Counted from the first letter of the stretch, positions 45,300 through 55,887 are shown. The stretch: DNA of 64,000 nt from Nesterenkonia alba DSM 19423 (GCF_000421745.1 NZ_ATXP01000003.1:62001-126000), one strand, 5' to 3'. The notes: a model not told the origin generated them from the sequence alone. Translations and numbers: made by a program.

Positions 45300-48200
45300 T
45301 CAGATTTTCAGGCAGGTGGGTCCCAAAAGCGCCTTGAGGTCCCCGTAGAGCGCCGGCGAGGGAGTCACACAGTAGTCCTGCCCCAGACGCATGATCTGCA
45401 CATTCTCTCCGGTCACCAACCGGACCTGAACCTCGGAGGGGCCGCTGTGTGAGGTGAGAATTTCCCCCAGCTCCCGCACAGTGGCCTCAGTGGCTCGCTG
45501 CACAGGCAACTGGAGCACAACAGGGCCCGAGACGCCGTCGTCGTTGATCTCTGGGACGGTGACGTCCATCGCGCGGATGGCCACGCCCCCGTCCTCCCGC
45601 CGGTCGATCTGCCCCTTAATCGCCACGATGAGGTCCTCGGCCAGCACCATGGAGACCGCCTGGTACACCTTCCCGAAGAACATGACCTCCACGGTGCCAC
45701 CGAGGTCTTCGATCTCGGCCCGGGCGTAGGGGTTGCCGGAGGATTTGGCGACCTTACGTTGCAGAGAGGTGATCATCCCGCAGATCGTCACCGTAGCGCC
45801 GTCGGGCGGACCATCCTCGCTGGTCACTGAGGCCACTGACCGGTCGGCGTGTGTGTTGAGGGTTCGTTCGAGCCCAGAAAGCGGGTGGTCGGAGACATAG
45901 AGCCCGAGCATTTCGCGTTCGAAGGCAAGTTTGTCCTTCTTGTCCCATTCGGGCAGTTCCGGTACCTGGACGTGGTCGAAAGCATCGGCCTCGTCCTCAT
46001 CCCCGGTGGCGAAGGCCCCGAAAATATCCGTCTCATACTGTTCGGAGTCCTTCTTCTTCTTCACCGCCTGGTCGATCGCTTGCTCATGTACGGCGACCAG
46101 ACTGCGCCGGGTGTGCCCCAGTTCATCGAAGGCTCCGGCCTTGATGAGCGACTCCACTGTGCGCTTATTGCACACCTGGGAGGGCACCTTGCTGAAGAAA
46201 TCGGTGAAGGACGTGTAGGCGCCTTTCTCCTGCCGGGCATCGACAATCCCGGCGACGACATTGGCCCCCACGTTCCGTACTGCCCCCATACCGAAGCGGA
46301 TCGTGTCATCACCGACCGGAGTGAACGTCAGGTCGGAGTCGTTGATACTCGGTGGGGTCACCGTGACGCCCATCCGCCGCGCCTCCGAGAGGTACATGGC
46401 CAGTTTGTCCCGGTTCTCCCCCACACTGGTCAGCAGTGCTGCGAGATACTCAGCCGGGTAATTAGCCTTCAAATAGGCCGTCCAATACGCCACCAGCCCG
46501 TAGGCGGCCGTGTGCGCCTTGTTGAAGGCATAGTCGGAGAAGGGCAGCAAAATATCCCAGAGCGTCTGGGTAGCCTCTTCGGAATAGCCGTTGGCTTTCA
46601 TCCCTTCGAAGAACCCGACCTTTTGCTTATCCAGCTCAGATTTCTTCTTCTTCCCCATGGCGCGGCGGAGCAGATCCGCTTGTCCCAACGAGTACCCGGC
46701 CAACCGCTGAGCAATGGCCATGACCTGCTCCTGGTAGACGATAAGCCCGTAGGTGGTGTCCAGGATCTCGGCCAGCGGCTCCTCCAACTCCGGGTGGATC
46801 GGGGTGACCTTCTGCTGACCGTTCTTCCGCAAGGCGTAGTTGATGTGGGAGTTGGCCCCCATGGGACCGGGCCTGTAAAGCGCCAGGGCCGCGGAGATGT
46901 CCTCAAAGTGGTCGGGGCGGATCTGTCGCAGCAGGCTACGCATTCCGGTCCCATCGAGCTGGAAGACCCCTAGGGTGTCGCCCCGGGCCAACAGCTCGTA
47001 GGAAGGCCGGTCATCGAGCTCAAGGGTCTCCAGGTCGATCTCCACCCCCTTGTTTTGCTTCACGTTCTCCAGGGCGTCGGAGATGATCGTCAGGTTACGT
47101 AGCCCGAGGAAGTCCATCTTGATGAGCCCGAGGGCCTCACAGATGGGATAGTCGAACTGGGTGATGATCGCCCCATCCTGTTCCCGCTTCATCAGCGGGA
47201 TGATGTCGATCAGCGGATCAGAGGACATGATGACCCCGGCCGCATGCACCCCCCACTGACGCTTCAGGCCTTCCAGACCCGAGGCGAGGGAGAAGATTTC
47301 CTTCAGCCGGGGGTCGCCATCGACCAGTTCGCGGAACTCCCCGGCCTCCGGATAACGGCTGGAGTTCTCGTCATAGATGTCGCCCAACGGCATGGGCTTG
47401 CCTTGCTGGTCAGGCGGCATCGCCTTGGAGAGTCTCTCTCCAGTTTGGAAGGGTTCGCCCATCACACGGGCGGCATCTTTCAGGGCTTGCTTGGATTTAA
47501 TGGTGCCGTAGGTCACGATCATCGCGACACGTTCGTCACCGTATTTCTTCACGACATAGTCGATGACCTCAGAGCGGCGCCGGTCGTCGAAGTCGACATC
47601 GAAGTCCGGCATGGAGACGCGGTCCGGGTTGAGGAAGCGTTCGAAGATCAACCCGTGCTGCAGAGGATCGAGGTCGGTGATACGCATCGCATAGGCCACC
47701 ATGGAACCCGCCCCCGACCCACGGCCCGGGCCCACGCGGATCCCGTTCTCCTTGGCCCAGTTGATGAAGTCCGCCACCACCAGGAAGTACCCGGGGAACC
47801 CCATCTGGGTGATGACACCCATCTCATACTTCGCCTGCTCGCGGACTTCATCGGGGATACCGTCGGGGAAACGGTAGTGGAGACCCTTCTCCACCTCCTT
47901 GACGAACCACGATTCCTCGGTCTCACCCTCCGGCACGGGGAACTGCGGCATGTAGGCACCGGACTGCTCGGTGAAGTCAACTTCGCAGCGCTCCGCAATG
48001 GCTAGGGTGTTGTCGCAGGCCTCGGGGAACTCCTTGAATAGTTCCCGCATCATCTCCGCGGGCTTCAGGTAATACCCCGAACCTTCGAATTTGAACCGGT
48101 TGGGGTCATCGAGCGTGGCGGCAGTCTGCAGGCACAGCAGGGCACCGTGGGTGTGCTCATCGTGCTCGTGGGTGTAGTGCAGGTCATTGGTGGCCACCAA

Positions 48201-48836
48201 CGGCAGATTCAGATCCTTGGCCAAACGCAGCAGATCCGCTTTGGTGCGAGCTTCGATCTGGTTGCCGTGATCCATGATCTCGCAGAAGAAATTCTCCGCA
48301 CCGAAGATGTCCCGGAAGTCACTGGCGGCCTTTTTCGCCTCCTCATACTGACCCTGGCGCAACCGGGTCTGCACTTCCCCGGAGGGGCAACCGGTCGTGG
48401 CGATGAGCCCATCGGCGTACTGGGAGAGCAGTTCACGGTCGGCGCGCGGCTTGTAGAAGTGACCCTCCATGGAGGCCCGCGAGCCCAGACGGAAGAGGTT
48501 GTGCATTCCGGCGGTGCTGCGGGCCCACATCGTCATATGGGTGTAGGCACCGGTCCCGGAGACGTCATCGACGCCGTCCCCAAACCGCACGCGGGTCCGG
48601 TCGGTGCGGTGCGTTCCGGGCGTCAGGTAGGCCTCTAGACCGATGATCGGCTTGACGTCGTATTCCTGGGCTTTCTTCCAGAACTCATAGGCGCCGAAGA
48701 GGTACCCGTGGTCGGTCATGGCAATGGCGTCCATACCCAGGCGTTTGGTCTCTGCGAAGAGCTCGTCGATCTTCGCGGCCCCATCGAGCATCGAGTATTC
48801 GGTGTGGTTGTGCAGGTGTACGAAGCTGCCGCTCAC
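45300..48836 (-). CDS. dnaE: DNA polymerase III alpha subunit DnaE
   Basis: 1178 residues from the GTG at 48836 (an ATG five codons earlier at 48851 has a weaker ribosome site). PHP domain with [15 protein letters not shown] and [10 protein letters not shown]; polymerase core with [18 protein letters not shown] catalytic aspartates; [14 protein letters not shown]; helix-hairpin-helix and a C-terminal OB fold. No intein or insertion is seen. DnaE is the main replicative polymerase; length agrees with DnaE1 of Actinobacteria. Confidence 0.96.
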   Translation of the reverse strand: MSGSFVHLHNHTEYSMLDGAAKIDELFAETKRLGMDAIAMTDHGYLFGAYEFWKKAQEYDVKPIIGLEAYLTPGTHRTDRTRVRFGDGVDDVSGTGAYTHMTMWARSTAGMHNLFRLGSRASMEGHFYKPRADRELLSQYADGLIATTGCPSGEVQTRLRQGQYEEAKKAASDFRDIFGAENFFCEIMDHGNQIEARTKADLLRLAKDLNLPLVATNDLHYTHEHDEHTHGALLCLQTAATLDDPNRFKFEGSGYYLKPAEMMRELFKEFPEACDNTLAIAERCEVDFTEQSGAYMPQFPVPEGETEESWFVKEVEKGLHYRFPDGIPDEVREQAKYEMGVITQMGFPGYFLVVADFINWAKENGIRVGPGRGSGAGSMVAYAMRITDLDPLQHGLIFERFLNPDRVSMPDFDVDFDDRRRSEVIDYVVKKYGDERVAMIVTYGTIKSKQALKDAARVMGEPFQTGERLSKAMPPDQQGKPMPLGDIYDENSSRYPEAGEFRELVDGDPRLKEIFSLASGLEGLKRQWGVHAAGVIMSSDPLIDIIPLMKREQDGAIITQFDYPICEALGLIKMDFLGLRNLTIISDALENVKQNKGVEIDLETLELDDRPSYELLARGDTLGVFQLDGTGMRSLLRQIRPDHFEDISAALALYRPGPMGANSHINYALRKNGQQKVTPIHPELEEPLAEILDTTYGLIVYQEQVMAIAQRLAGYSLGQADLLRRAMGKKKKSELDKQKVGFFEGMKANGYSEEATQTLWDILLPFSDYAFNKAHTAAYGLVAYWTAYLKANYPAEYLAALLTSVGENRDKLAMYLSEARRMGVTVTPPSINDSDLTFTPVGDDTIRFGMGAVRNVGANVVAGIVDARQEKGAYTSFTDFFSKVPSQVCNKRTVESLIKAGAFDELGHTRRSLVAVHEQAIDQAVKKKKDSEQYETDIFGAFATGDEDEADAFDHVQVPELPEWDKKDKLAFEREMLGLYVSDHPLSGLERTLNTHADRSVASVTSEDGPPDGATVTICGMITSLQRKVAKSSGNPYARAEIEDLGGTVEVMFFGKVYQAVSMVLAEDLIVAIKGQIDRREDGGVAIRAMDVTVPEINDDGVSGPVVLQLPVQRATEATVRELGEILTSHSGPSEVQVRLVTGENVQIMRLGQDYCVTPSPALYGDLKALLGPTCLKI

Positions 48837-48907
48837 TGCTCCCTCTCCCATAGGTGGTCTGGGCCCGTGCTGGCCTCCATCATGCCAAGCGGGTCGGACA
48901 TCGTGCT

Positions 48908-49846
48908 CTAGCGTTTCAGGATCTCAAGTGCCTGGTGCAGATCCTGCGGATAGTCACTGTTGAAACTGACGTCTTCTCCGGTGCCGGGGTGGGTAAAACC
49001 CAACCGCACGGCGTGTAACCACTGGCGAGTCAAACCGAGATCGGCGGCAAGCCGCGGGTCGGCACCGTAGGTGAGGTCCCCGCAGCAGGGGTGCCCCAGT
49101 GCGGAGAAATGCACCCGAATCTGGTGAGTCCGCCCGGTCTCCAGGGCCACATTCATCAGGCTGGCCCGCCCGTAGGCTTCAATGAGCTCGTAGTGGGTTC
49201 GGGCCGCCCGCCCGTCTTCGACCACGGCAAAGCGCCAATCGTGACCCGGGTGCCTGCCAATGGGGGCGTCAATCGTCCCCTCGGTGGGGTCGGGGAGCCC
49301 CTGTACGAGGGCGTGATACGTCTTCTGCGGGGTGCGCTCTCGGAACGCACTCTTCAACAGGGTGTAAGCGCGCTCAGACTTCGCGACGACCATGACCCCG
49401 GAGGTGCCGACGTCGAGCCGGTGAACGATGCCGCGACGCTCCTGCGCCCCTGAGGTGGAGATCTCGATACCGGCGGCCAACAGACCCCCAATGACGGTGG
49501 GGCCGTGCCACCCGGGTGAGGGATGGGCCGCCACACCCACGGGTTTGTCCACGACGACGACGTCGGCATCCTCGTGCAGTACGGTCAGGTTCTCCACGGG
49601 CTCCACCTTTAACAGTTCTTCAGGCTCCGGGCGGTCCAAGCGCAGCACCGTGCCGGCAGCTAGCTTCTCGGATTTCTTCACACTCCGCCACGCCTGCGTC
49701 CCAGAGCCTGTCGGGACCCTCACTCGACCCTGAGCGATCCAACCGGCTCCCTCTGAACGAGAGACTCCGCACACAACGGCCAGGACGGCGTCGGCCCGCT
49801 GCCCACTGAGCTCTTCGGGGACCTCCACGGTCTCAGCCGGTGTCAT
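48908..49846 (-). CDS. RluD-type ribosomal large-subunit pseudouridine synthase
   Basis: 312 residues. N-terminal S4 domain (residues ~10-70) and catalytic domain with Asp145 in [12 protein letters not shown], plus [10 protein letters not shown]. RluA/RluD family enzymes isomerise uridines in 23S rRNA or tRNA; the exact target is not determined. Overlaps lspA by 4 bases, a conserved pairing. Confidence 0.92.
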   Translation of the reverse strand: MTPAETVEVPEELSGQRADAVLAVVCGVSRSEGAGWIAQGRVRVPTGSGTQAWRSVKKSEKLAAGTVLRLDRPEPEELLKVEPVENLTVLHEDADVVVVDKPVGVAAHPSPGWHGPTVIGGLLAAGIEISTSGAQERRGIVHRLDVGTSGVMVVAKSERAYTLLKSAFRERTPQKTYHALVQGLPDPTEGTIDAPIGRHPGHDWRFAVVEDGRAARTHYELIEAYGRASLMNVALETGRTHQIRVHFSALGHPCCGDLTYGADPRLAADLGLTRQWLHAVRLGFTHPGTGEDVSFNSDYPQDLHQALEILKR

Positions 49847-50448
49847 TCGGTGGTGTCCTCCGGCGCAGGCGCCTGGTCCCGCGCCGGCTCATCCTGGGCC
49901 TTCTTCGTTGCCCGTGTCCCGTCCGGGTTGAGTCCGAAGAGCATCATGGCGCATAGGGCGATGATCGAGCAGACGATGAATGAGTCCGCAATATTGAACA
50001 CGGCAAAATGCGGCACCGCAATGAAATCCACCACGTGCCCCTGGCCGAACTGTTCAAAGCTGCCCTGAACCAAAGAGGGCGGCCGGAAGAGCCGGTCGGT
50101 GAGGTTGCCGGCCACCCCACCGGCCAGACCGCCCAAAGCTGCAGCCCAGAGCCACGATCCGCCCAGTCGACGGGAGTACCACAGGGTGAACAGCAGCACT
50201 GCGGCCTGAATGAGGGTGAAGATCCAGGTGTGGTCAGTGCCCATGGAGAAGGCGGCACCGGGGTTGAGGTGGTGGCGCCAGTAGAGCACCGGCGGGAGGA
50301 CCTCGATCTGTTCACCGAGTTCGAGGGTGGCTTCCACCCAGAACTTGGTGGCTTGGTCCAGGGCAAAGGCGAGGGCCGCGATCCCCCCGGCGAGGAGGAG
50401 CGCGGCCCTGCGGCTGGGTCGTGACGGGGATGTGGGCATCCCCTCCAT
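49843..50448 (-). CDS. lspA: Lipoprotein signal peptidase
   Basis: 201 residues with four membrane helices. Catalytic Asp118 ([10 protein letters not shown]) and Asp155 (FNIADSFI), and the conserved DQATKFWV and NPGAAFS. It cleaves prolipoproteins such as the DUF3515 lipoprotein. The C-terminal ~35 residues are charged. Start ATG 50448 lies one base after the divIVA stop; ATG 50439 is possible. Confidence 0.95.
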   Translation of the reverse strand: MEGMPTSPSRPSRRAALLLAGGIAALAFALDQATKFWVEATLELGEQIEVLPPVLYWRHHLNPGAAFSMGTDHTWIFTLIQAAVLLFTLWYSRRLGGSWLWAAALGGLAGGVAGNLTDRLFRPPSLVQGSFEQFGQGHVVDFIAVPHFAVFNIADSFIVCSIIALCAMMLFGLNPDGTRATKKAQDEPARDQAPAPEDTTE

Positions 50449-50449
50449 T

Positions 50450-51370
50450 TTACGCCCCGGAGGCTTCCTTTTCGATGGAACCCTTGGAGTTCAGTTCATT
50501 GAGCTGGGATTCGATGTAGTCCTTCAGCCGCGCCCGGTAGTCACGTTCAAAACCGGTCAGCTCGGAGACCTTGCTCTCCAAGTCGGCTTTCTTCCGCTCC
50601 AAGGCGTTGAGAGTACGAGTGGAGGTCAGCTCGGCCTCTTCGATCATGTTTTCTGCACGGGTCTCGGCGTCGGTGATGATCTCAGTGCGCTTGGCCTCAC
50701 CCTCGGCGATGAGCTCGTCCCGCTTGGTGGTGCCCTCTTCGATGAGCTGAGCACGTTTGGTCTCACCGTCGTGGATCAACTCGGCGCGCTTGGTTTCGCC
50801 CTCTTCGATGTACGCGGCACGGGTCTGCTCACCCTCGGCGATGTAGGCCGCACGAGTCTGCTCACCTTCGGCAACGTACTGGTCGTGCAGCTTCTGCGCC
50901 ATGGCCAGCACTCCGGCTGCAGAGGTGGCCTGGTCCTCGAGGCCGGCCTCGGCGGAGGTCTCCGCAGCGGGCTGGGGACGCTCCTGGGCAGGACGGGTGC
51001 CGAGGGCGTACTCGGGGTAGGCGGTGACGTTCGGGTCGGCCTTGAGTTCGGGCTCTTCGGCCGTCTGCTCGGGCTCTGGCTCCTCGTCAACGACGGCCTC
51101 GAAAGTGCCGGTCTCTTCCCCCGTGGTGCCGGCGTAACCGGAGAGCCCGGCGTCTTTGAGCTCATCGGGCTCGACGACGCTGGGGTTGTTGTCGAGCTGT
51201 TCCTCGAGCTGAGCCACCTGGGCCTTGAGGTCCTCGTTCTCCTGGATGAGGCGCCGCCATTCGACGACCACCTCGTCGAGGAAGTCGTCTACTTCGTCCT
51301 TGTCATACCCAGGACGGAATTTGGTCTCCGGGAACTCCTTGTTCAGGAGATCTTCGGGCGTCAAAGCCAT
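50450..51370 (-). CDS. divIVA: DivIVA/Wag31 polar growth scaffold
   Basis: 306 residues. N-terminal DivIVA domain (LTPEDLLNKEFPETKFRPGYDKDEVDDFLDEV region, residues 3-45) that binds curved membrane, a coiled coil to ~62, an acidic linker (63-155) and a long C-terminal coiled coil. The latter holds eight 11-residue repeats (165-252). In Actinobacteria DivIVA directs polar wall synthesis. The GAGGTG ribosome site precedes ATG by 8 bases. Confidence 0.95.
   Translation of the reverse strand: MALTPEDLLNKEFPETKFRPGYDKDEVDDFLDEVVVEWRRLIQENEDLKAQVAQLEEQLDNNPSVVEPDELKDAGLSGYAGTTGEETGTFEAVVDEEPEPEQTAEEPELKADPNVTAYPEYALGTRPAQERPQPAAETSAEAGLEDQATSAAGVLAMAQKLHDQYVAEGEQTRAAYIAEGEQTRAAYIEEGETKRAELIHDGETKRAQLIEEGTTKRDELIAEGEAKRTEIITDAETRAENMIEEAELTSTRTLNALERKKADLESKVSELTGFERDYRARLKDYIESQLNELNSKGSIEKEASGA
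50615..50878 (-). repeat. Eight 33-base repeats encoding 11-residue coiled-coil units in divIVA
   Basis: Residues 165-252 read as YVAEGEQTRAA, YIAEGEQTRAA, YIEEGETKRAE, LIHDGETKRAQ, LIEEGTTKRDE, LIAEGEAKRTE, then two more diverged units. The hendecad has a hydrophobic pair followed by E-G-E-x-K/R. The first two units are nearly identical, showing recent duplication at the DNA level. Confidence 0.8.
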
Positions 51371-51481
51371 ACGTCAGTCACCTCATCGTCAGTGGCCTCA
51401 TGCCGGTGAGCAGGATCAGGCCTCAGAATACCCACAGCGGAATTTCACCCTCGACCCTAACCTTCAAGTCGGGGTTTCAAC

Positions 51482-51507
51482 GGATCGGACCCCCTTGCCG
51501 CCGATCC
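51482..51507 (-). terminator. Hairpin after yggT
   Basis: GGATCGG (51482-51488) and CCGATCC (51501-51507) form a perfect 7-bp stem with a 12-base loop seven bases after the yggT stop. It may end or weaken the upstream transcript; divIVA has its own 143-base upstream region, where no gene is seen. Confidence 0.5.
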
Positions 51508-51513
51508 CGCAGG

Positions 51514-51801
51514 TCAGGCGATGGCGCGCACCACGCCCTGACCGATAATCACGGCCAGGAACACGATGATAAACGCCATATCCAGGGCGATGCCGCCCAG
51601 ATTCAGGGGTGGAATCTTCCGTTGTAGCCACTTAATCGGCGGGTCGGTGACCGCATAGACACTGACCGCCAGAATGAGCACCAGCCCCTGGGGGCGCCAA
51701 TGCCGGGCGTACTGAGTGCTGATGTCGAAAATGATCCGGGTGACCAATGCGAACTGGTAGAGAACCAGCAGCAGGTACAGCGGTGCGGTGATGAGATCCA
51801 C
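51514..51801 (-). CDS. YggT-family membrane protein
   Basis: 95 residues with two membrane helices separated by the typical loop ARHWRPQGLVLILAVSVYAVTDPPIKWLQRKIPPLNLGGIALD (shortened here by function, not copied in full elsewhere). GTG start. In Actinobacteria it lies between sepF and divIVA and is linked to division or osmotic stress; function unproven. Confidence 0.9.
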   Translation of the reverse strand: MDLITAPLYLLLVLYQFALVTRIIFDISTQYARHWRPQGLVLILAVSVYAVTDPPIKWLQRKIPPLNLGGIALDMAFIIVFLAVIIGQGVVRAIA

Positions 51802-51821
51802 AGACGCCTAGCGTACCGGTT

Positions 51822-52472
51822 TCAGCTCTGGTTGAAGAACTTGGCGCCGGTTTCCTCGGCCGCGGCGGCCTGCTCCTCGGCGAGCACTTCGACGTTCTTC
51901 GGGGTCAGCAGGAAGACTTTGTTCGTCACCCGTTCGATGGATCCACCAAGCCCAAAGACCAGACCGGCGGCGAAGTCAACCAAGCGTTTGGCTTCGGCTT
52001 CCCCCATTTCGGTGACGTTCATGATGACGGGGATGTCCTCGCGGAAGGACTCACCGATGATCTTGGCGTCGTTGTAGGAGCGCGGGTGGACAGTGGTGAT
52101 CTTTCGCATAGGCTCGTTCTCATCCCGGGAGGAGGGGGCACGCTTAATGGGGGTGACCGGAGCACGGTAGTCCGGATCGACGGCGAGGTTGGTCCGGTTG
52201 TAGGCGCCAGTGGTCTGGTGCTGCTCGCCGGCTTCCCCCTGCTTCTCTGCCAGGGAAACCACGGCACCGGTGGGCTGGTGCTGGGCTGGTGCTGCACTGT
52301 GTCCTCCGCCCGCGGCAGTGGGGCGTGCGGGGGCTTCGCGCACTGCGGTGGCGGTGCCGCCGCGCTGCTCACGACCCGCGGCTGGCTGCTCCGTTCCGAA
52401 GCTCTCCTCAGCGTAGTCGTCTCCATCGGCCAAACCGAGGTAGATCATCGTCTTCTTAAATGCACCGGCCAT
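51822..52472 (-). CDS. sepF: Cell division protein SepF
   Basis: 216 residues. N-terminal amphipathic membrane anchor ([13 protein letters not shown]), a variable linker (~20-115), and the C-terminal SepF domain with [26 protein letters not shown] and [20 protein letters not shown]. SepF tethers FtsZ rings to the membrane; ftsA is absent here, as is normal in Actinobacteria. AGGAG precedes the ATG. Confidence 0.95.
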   Translation of the reverse strand: MAGAFKKTMIYLGLADGDDYAEESFGTEQPAAGREQRGGTATAVREAPARPTAAGGGHSAAPAQHQPTGAVVSLAEKQGEAGEQHQTTGAYNRTNLAVDPDYRAPVTPIKRAPSSRDENEPMRKITTVHPRSYNDAKIIGESFREDIPVIMNVTEMGEAEAKRLVDFAAGLVFGLGGSIERVTNKVFLLTPKNVEVLAEEQAAAAEETGAKFFNQS

Positions 52473-52518
52473 AACTCACGCTCCTGGGGAAGGTTGTCGC
52501 TTGCGAGCGGTTCTGAGA

Positions 52519-53382
52519 CTACCTGGAGTGGTCGCGCTCACCGAGAACATCCCGTCCGATACGCAGGTGTGTCGCACCATGGGCGAGGGCTTCTTCGAGA
52601 TCGTGACTCATTCCCGCTGAGATGGCTGTGGCCTCTGGGTGCTCTGCCCGAAGTCTCTGTGCGCACGCAGCTAACCGGGCGAAGGCCTCCCCCGGTGGTT
52701 CATCTAAGGGCGCAACAGCCATCAGCCCGGCCAGGTGTAACCCCTCGGCCTCAGCGATCGCCTCAGCCAGTGCAGGGATCCGCTCCGGGGCTGCACCTCC
52801 GCGGTTGTCCTCACCGACGGGGTCTCTGAGGTCAACTTGGATGAAGCATTCCAGTGGCTGGCTACGCTCTCCGGCATCGAAGGCCGCTGCCACGCCCTTG
52901 CTCAGGGCGGTGACCAGTTTGGGCCGGTCCACGGAGTGCACTGCGGTGGCGTAACGGGCCACGGACTTGGCTTTATTGGATTGCAATTGGCCAATGAAGT
53001 GCCAGCGCAGCCCCGCCAGCTGGCCGACATCGGCAGCCTTGGCCGCGGCCTCTTGGTCTTTGTTCTCCCCGATGTCACGGATCCCCAAGCTGTGCAGCCG
53101 CTGGACATCCGCGGCAGGGAAGTACTTTGTCACCACAATGAGCTCCACCGGCGTAGTCCAGCCAGCAGCCGCAGTAGCCGTCTGAATCCGCGCCTGAACC
53201 CGCTGTAGGTTCTGCCTCAACTGGGCAGTACGTCCGTGCGACGCAGTGTGCTCAGACGGTCCAGCCTGGTGCGGCTGCGCAGGGCGTTCAGGCTGCACCG
53301 GGGGTTCAGCCTGCCCAGGGACTTCAGGCCGCCTGTGGGGTTCAGCCTGTGCAGTGCGGTCCGGTTCGGTGTGTGCCTCCAT
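52519..53382 (-). CDS. YggS-family PLP homeostasis protein with Pro/Gln-rich N-terminal extension
   Basis: 287 residues. The PLP-binding barrel starts near residue 55 (LRQNLQRVQARIQTA) and has LIVVTKYFPAADV with the Lys that binds PLP, HFIGQLQSNKAKSVA and LSAGMSHDLEEAL (ISAGMSHDLE). Before it is a ~50-residue Pro/Gln/Glu/Ala-rich extension encoded by short degenerate repeats. No Shine-Dalgarno precedes the ATG, but TATCCT ends 8 bases before it, suggesting a leaderless start. The true start could be the TTG at the barrel. Confidence 0.82.
   Translation of the reverse strand: MEAHTEPDRTAQAEPHRRPEVPGQAEPPVQPERPAQPHQAGPSEHTASHGRTAQLRQNLQRVQARIQTATAAAGWTTPVELIVVTKYFPAADVQRLHSLGIRDIGENKDQEAAAKAADVGQLAGLRWHFIGQLQSNKAKSVARYATAVHSVDRPKLVTALSKGVAAAFDAGERSQPLECFIQVDLRDPVGEDNRGGAAPERIPALAEAIAEAEGLHLAGLMAVAPLDEPPGEAFARLAACAQRLRAEHPEATAISAGMSHDLEEALAHGATHLRIGRDVLGERDHSR
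53286..53356. repeat. Degenerate ~20-base repeats in the yggS 5' end
   Basis: The element TTCAG(G/C)C(C/T)(G/T) recurs four times at roughly 17-20-base spacing and encodes the Pro/Gln-rich segment. Divergence between copies is high. It is inside the N-terminal extension, not in the enzyme core. Confidence 0.6.
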
Positions 53383-53433
53383 CGATGACCAGGATAGTCA
53401 CCCCGAGACTGTGCTGGCCCGGATCAGGAAAGA

Positions 53434-54207
53434 TCACCGGCTCGGGCAGATCACTGCGGCAATGCGTCCGGCAGGTTCGCCCTGTTGCTGACTGCGGCGA
53501 TGGGAGAACAGCCGGGGGTCCTCAATGGTGCATCCTCCGAGGTCGACGACGTCGGCTCCGGCGGCGGTGAGGATACGCACCGCCTCGGCACGCAAGTCCA
53601 AAGCGGCACTCCCCCACCGGGTCTGAGAACGGATGGCCGGACGCTCAGCGGCAATCTCTGCGACCATATCCTCGGGGATCTCGTAGCACTGTCCGCAGGC
53701 TCCGGGACCGATCCACGCAGTGATCCGCTCGGCTCCGGCCTCACGTAGCGCTTGGAGGGTGTTGTCGAGGATCCCTGCCAGTAACCCGGGGCGGCCGGCG
53801 TGCGCGGCAGCGGTCAGCAGGGCTCCACCGCGGCCCTCGGCGGTGAAGAGCACGGGCAAACAGTCGGCCACCAGGATGGCCAATGCGTGCTGGCCTGTGG
53901 GTGAGATCCAGGCGTCACCGGTGGAAGCAGGACCGCCGGATGGGTAGGTGGAAGCGTCCACGACGTCGGCGGAGTGCGTCTGGTGCAGAAACTGCAAGGT
54001 ACCGGTGGGCTGACCCAGGTGACGTTCCAGGGCTCGGCGGTTGGCCTCGGCGTCCTGCGGATCTCCCACGTGGCGGCCTAAGTTACCTGCGGTGACGGAG
54101 GTGAACCCCAGTCGCAGCCCACGGGATTCAGCGTGCCGCCCACCAGCCTGCCGCCAGTCGGCCTGCCACCAGAAGGGAGAGTTCTCACGCGGTACGGTGC
54201 GGGTCAC
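53434..54207 (-). CDS. pgeF: YfiH/PgeF laccase-domain protein (peptidoglycan editing factor)
   Basis: 257 residues from the GTG at 54207; the longer frame to 54300 has an Arg-rich leader without family similarity. Zinc/active-site motifs: LHQTHSADV, LVADCLPVLF, AAHAGRPGLLAGI and IGPGACGQCYE. PgeF corrects peptidoglycan precursors, fitting its place after ftsZ. Structurally it also resembles purine nucleoside phosphorylase activity shown for homologues. Confidence 0.9.
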   Translation of the reverse strand: MTRTVPRENSPFWWQADWRQAGGRHAESRGLRLGFTSVTAGNLGRHVGDPQDAEANRRALERHLGQPTGTLQFLHQTHSADVVDASTYPSGGPASTGDAWISPTGQHALAILVADCLPVLFTAEGRGGALLTAAAHAGRPGLLAGILDNTLQALREAGAERITAWIGPGACGQCYEIPEDMVAEIAAERPAIRSQTRWGSAALDLRAEAVRILTAAGADVVDLGGCTIEDPRLFSHRRSQQQGEPAGRIAAVICPSR

Positions 54208-54310
54208 GGCCTCTATTGTTCCAGGTCTTCGCAGCGTGCTGTCCCTCGCTCGGCTCTCAGCCCGCCTCGGTGGCCGCGTACGCCCTCGGTCCCGGGGCAC
54301 GGGTGTTCAC

Positions 54311-54340
54311 CTCGGTGGCAGACAGCTCGGTGACAGACAG
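54311..54340. repeat. 15-base tandem duplication beside the ftsZ terminator
   Basis: CTCGGTGGCAGACAG (54311-54325) is followed immediately by CTCGGTGACAGACAG (54326-54340), one mismatch. It lies in the 228-base ftsZ-pgeF gap, which holds no gene that can be supported. Confidence 0.75.
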
Positions 54341-54343
54341 GCT

Positions 54344-54380
54344 GTGGGGGCCGGACCGTCACCTGTGGTCCAGCCCCCAC
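54344..54380. terminator. Strong terminator hairpin downstream of ftsZ
   Basis: GTGGGGGCCGGACC (54344-54357) and GGTCCAGCCCCCAC (54367-54380) form a 14-bp stem with a single non-Watson-Crick position, which is a wobble on the ftsZ transcript, and a 9-base loop. It lies 56 bases after the ftsZ stop. It would separate high ftsZ transcription from pgeF. Confidence 0.8.
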
Positions 54381-54435
54381 CTGCGCTGTGATGGGAAGGT
54401 TCTCGCCAGAAGATCAGTGGTACTTCAGCAGTGAC

Positions 54436-55638
54436 TCACTTCAGGAAGTCAGGGACGTCGAGATCGTCTTCATCCTTGCTGCCGGTGTAATCCGATTCCA
54501 ACACCTCGGGCAGTTCTTCGCGCTGTTGCCCTTCGCTCTGCTGAGAGCTCTCCTCAAACCGCGGCGTGGGGGCCGTGTCCTGTGAGGCAGCGGAGACACC
54601 GGCTGCAGTGGTCGCCCCAGCCACCGGCGGCACCGGAGAAGCACTGCGCTGAGGAGCGGCCGTGGGCGGAGCAGCAGGCTTCGAGGTGACATCGGCCTGG
54701 TCGAAGCCGGCGGCGATCACGGTCACCCGTGCTTCATCACCGAGGGCGTCGTCGATGACAGCACCGAAGATGATGTTGGCTTCGGGGTGAGCGACTTCCT
54801 GGACCAAACGGGCGGCCTCGTTGATTTCGAAGAGGCCGAGGTCACTGCCACCCTGGATGGACAGCAGCACTCCGTGGGCACCGTCAATGGAGGCTTCCAG
54901 CAACGGGGAAGCGATGGCCAGCTCGGCGGCTTTGACGGCCCGATCCTCACCGTTGGCCGAGCCGATGCCCATCAGGGCCGAGCCGGCCCCCTGCATCACA
55001 GATTTCACATCGGCGAAGTCAAGGTTAATGAGCCCGGGAGTGGTGATGAGGTCGGTGATCCCCTGAACACCGGAGAGCAGCACCTGGTCAGCGGACCGAA
55101 AAGCGTCCAGCACCGAGACGTTCTTGTCGCTGATGGACAGCAACCGGTCGTTGGGGATGACGATGAGAGTGTCAACTTCATCACGGAGCGCTTCGATGCC
55201 CTGTTCGGCGGAGGTGGCGCGGCGCCGACCTTCGAAAGTGAAGGGGCGGGTCACCACACCAATCGTCAGTGCGCCGAGACTGCGGGCGATACGGGCCACC
55301 ACGGGCGCCCCACCGGTTCCTGTTCCGCCTCCCTCGCCGGCGGTGACAAAGACCATATCGGCCCCGCGGAGAACTTCTTCGATCTCCTCGGAGTGGTCCT
55401 CGGCTGCCTGGCGTCCCACCTCGGGGTTCGCTCCGGCGCCGAGGCCACGGGTCAGTTCACGGCCGACGTCGAGCTTCACGTCGGCATCAGACATCAGCAG
55501 CGCCTGGGCATCGGTGTTGATGGCGATGAACTCCACGCCGCGCAGGCCCACCTCGATCATGCGGTTGACGGCGTTGACGCCGCCGCCGCCGATGCCGACG
55601 ACCTTAATCACGGCCAGGTAGTTGTTCGGTGCTGCCAC
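54436..55638 (-). CDS. ftsZ: Cell division tubulin FtsZ
   Basis: 400 residues from the GTG at 55638. GTPase motif [13 protein letters not shown]7 loop [11 protein letters not shown], and the C-terminal [10 protein letters not shown] peptide that binds SepF and other partners; a ~70-residue acidic/Pro-rich linker precedes it. It forms the Z ring. AAGGGA lies 9 bases upstream. A long structured leader (55639-55971) separates it from ftsQ, suggesting independent regulation. Confidence 0.98.
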   Translation of the reverse strand: MAAPNNYLAVIKVVGIGGGGVNAVNRMIEVGLRGVEFIAINTDAQALLMSDADVKLDVGRELTRGLGAGANPEVGRQAAEDHSEEIEEVLRGADMVFVTAGEGGGTGTGGAPVVARIARSLGALTIGVVTRPFTFEGRRRATSAEQGIEALRDEVDTLIVIPNDRLLSISDKNVSVLDAFRSADQVLLSGVQGITDLITTPGLINLDFADVKSVMQGAGSALMGIGSANGEDRAVKAAELAIASPLLEASIDGAHGVLLSIQGGSDLGLFEINEAARLVQEVAHPEANIIFGAVIDDALGDEARVTVIAAGFDQADVTSKPAAPPTAAPQRSASPVPPVAGATTAAGVSAASQDTAPTPRFEESSQQSEGQQREELPEVLESDYTGSKDEDDLDVPDFLK

Positions 55639-55723
55639 GTGTATGTGTCCCTTAGCTCTCGAAAAGTCTCGATATGTGCACGGAGACCCCGGCGGAAGAT
55701 GGCCGGCTCCTCACTGCGTTGCC

Positions 55724-55800
55724 CGCCGACAGCCGCCGCTGCCTCCTCCGATGCAGTTCGCGGATGCATCGGCCTTGGCCACACGGTACAGCTGTCGGCG
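55724..55800 (-). promoter_or_regulatory. Nested stem structure in the ftsZ leader
   Basis: CGCCGACAGC (55724-55733) and GCTGTCGGCG (55791-55800) pair perfectly over 10 bp. Inside, CCGATGCA (55748-55755) and TGCATCGG (55765-55772) form an 8-bp hairpin with a 9-base loop. Both lie upstream of the ftsZ start. The 333-base gap has no coding gene; promoters in it could not be fixed by eye. Confidence 0.6.
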
Positions 55801-55887
55801 CCGGCTCTTCGACCCACCGTTGGCCGGTGGGGCCGGGAGCCTCCGTGACAGATGCCATTGTTCTGTTGCGCCTCCGGGACCGGCAAC

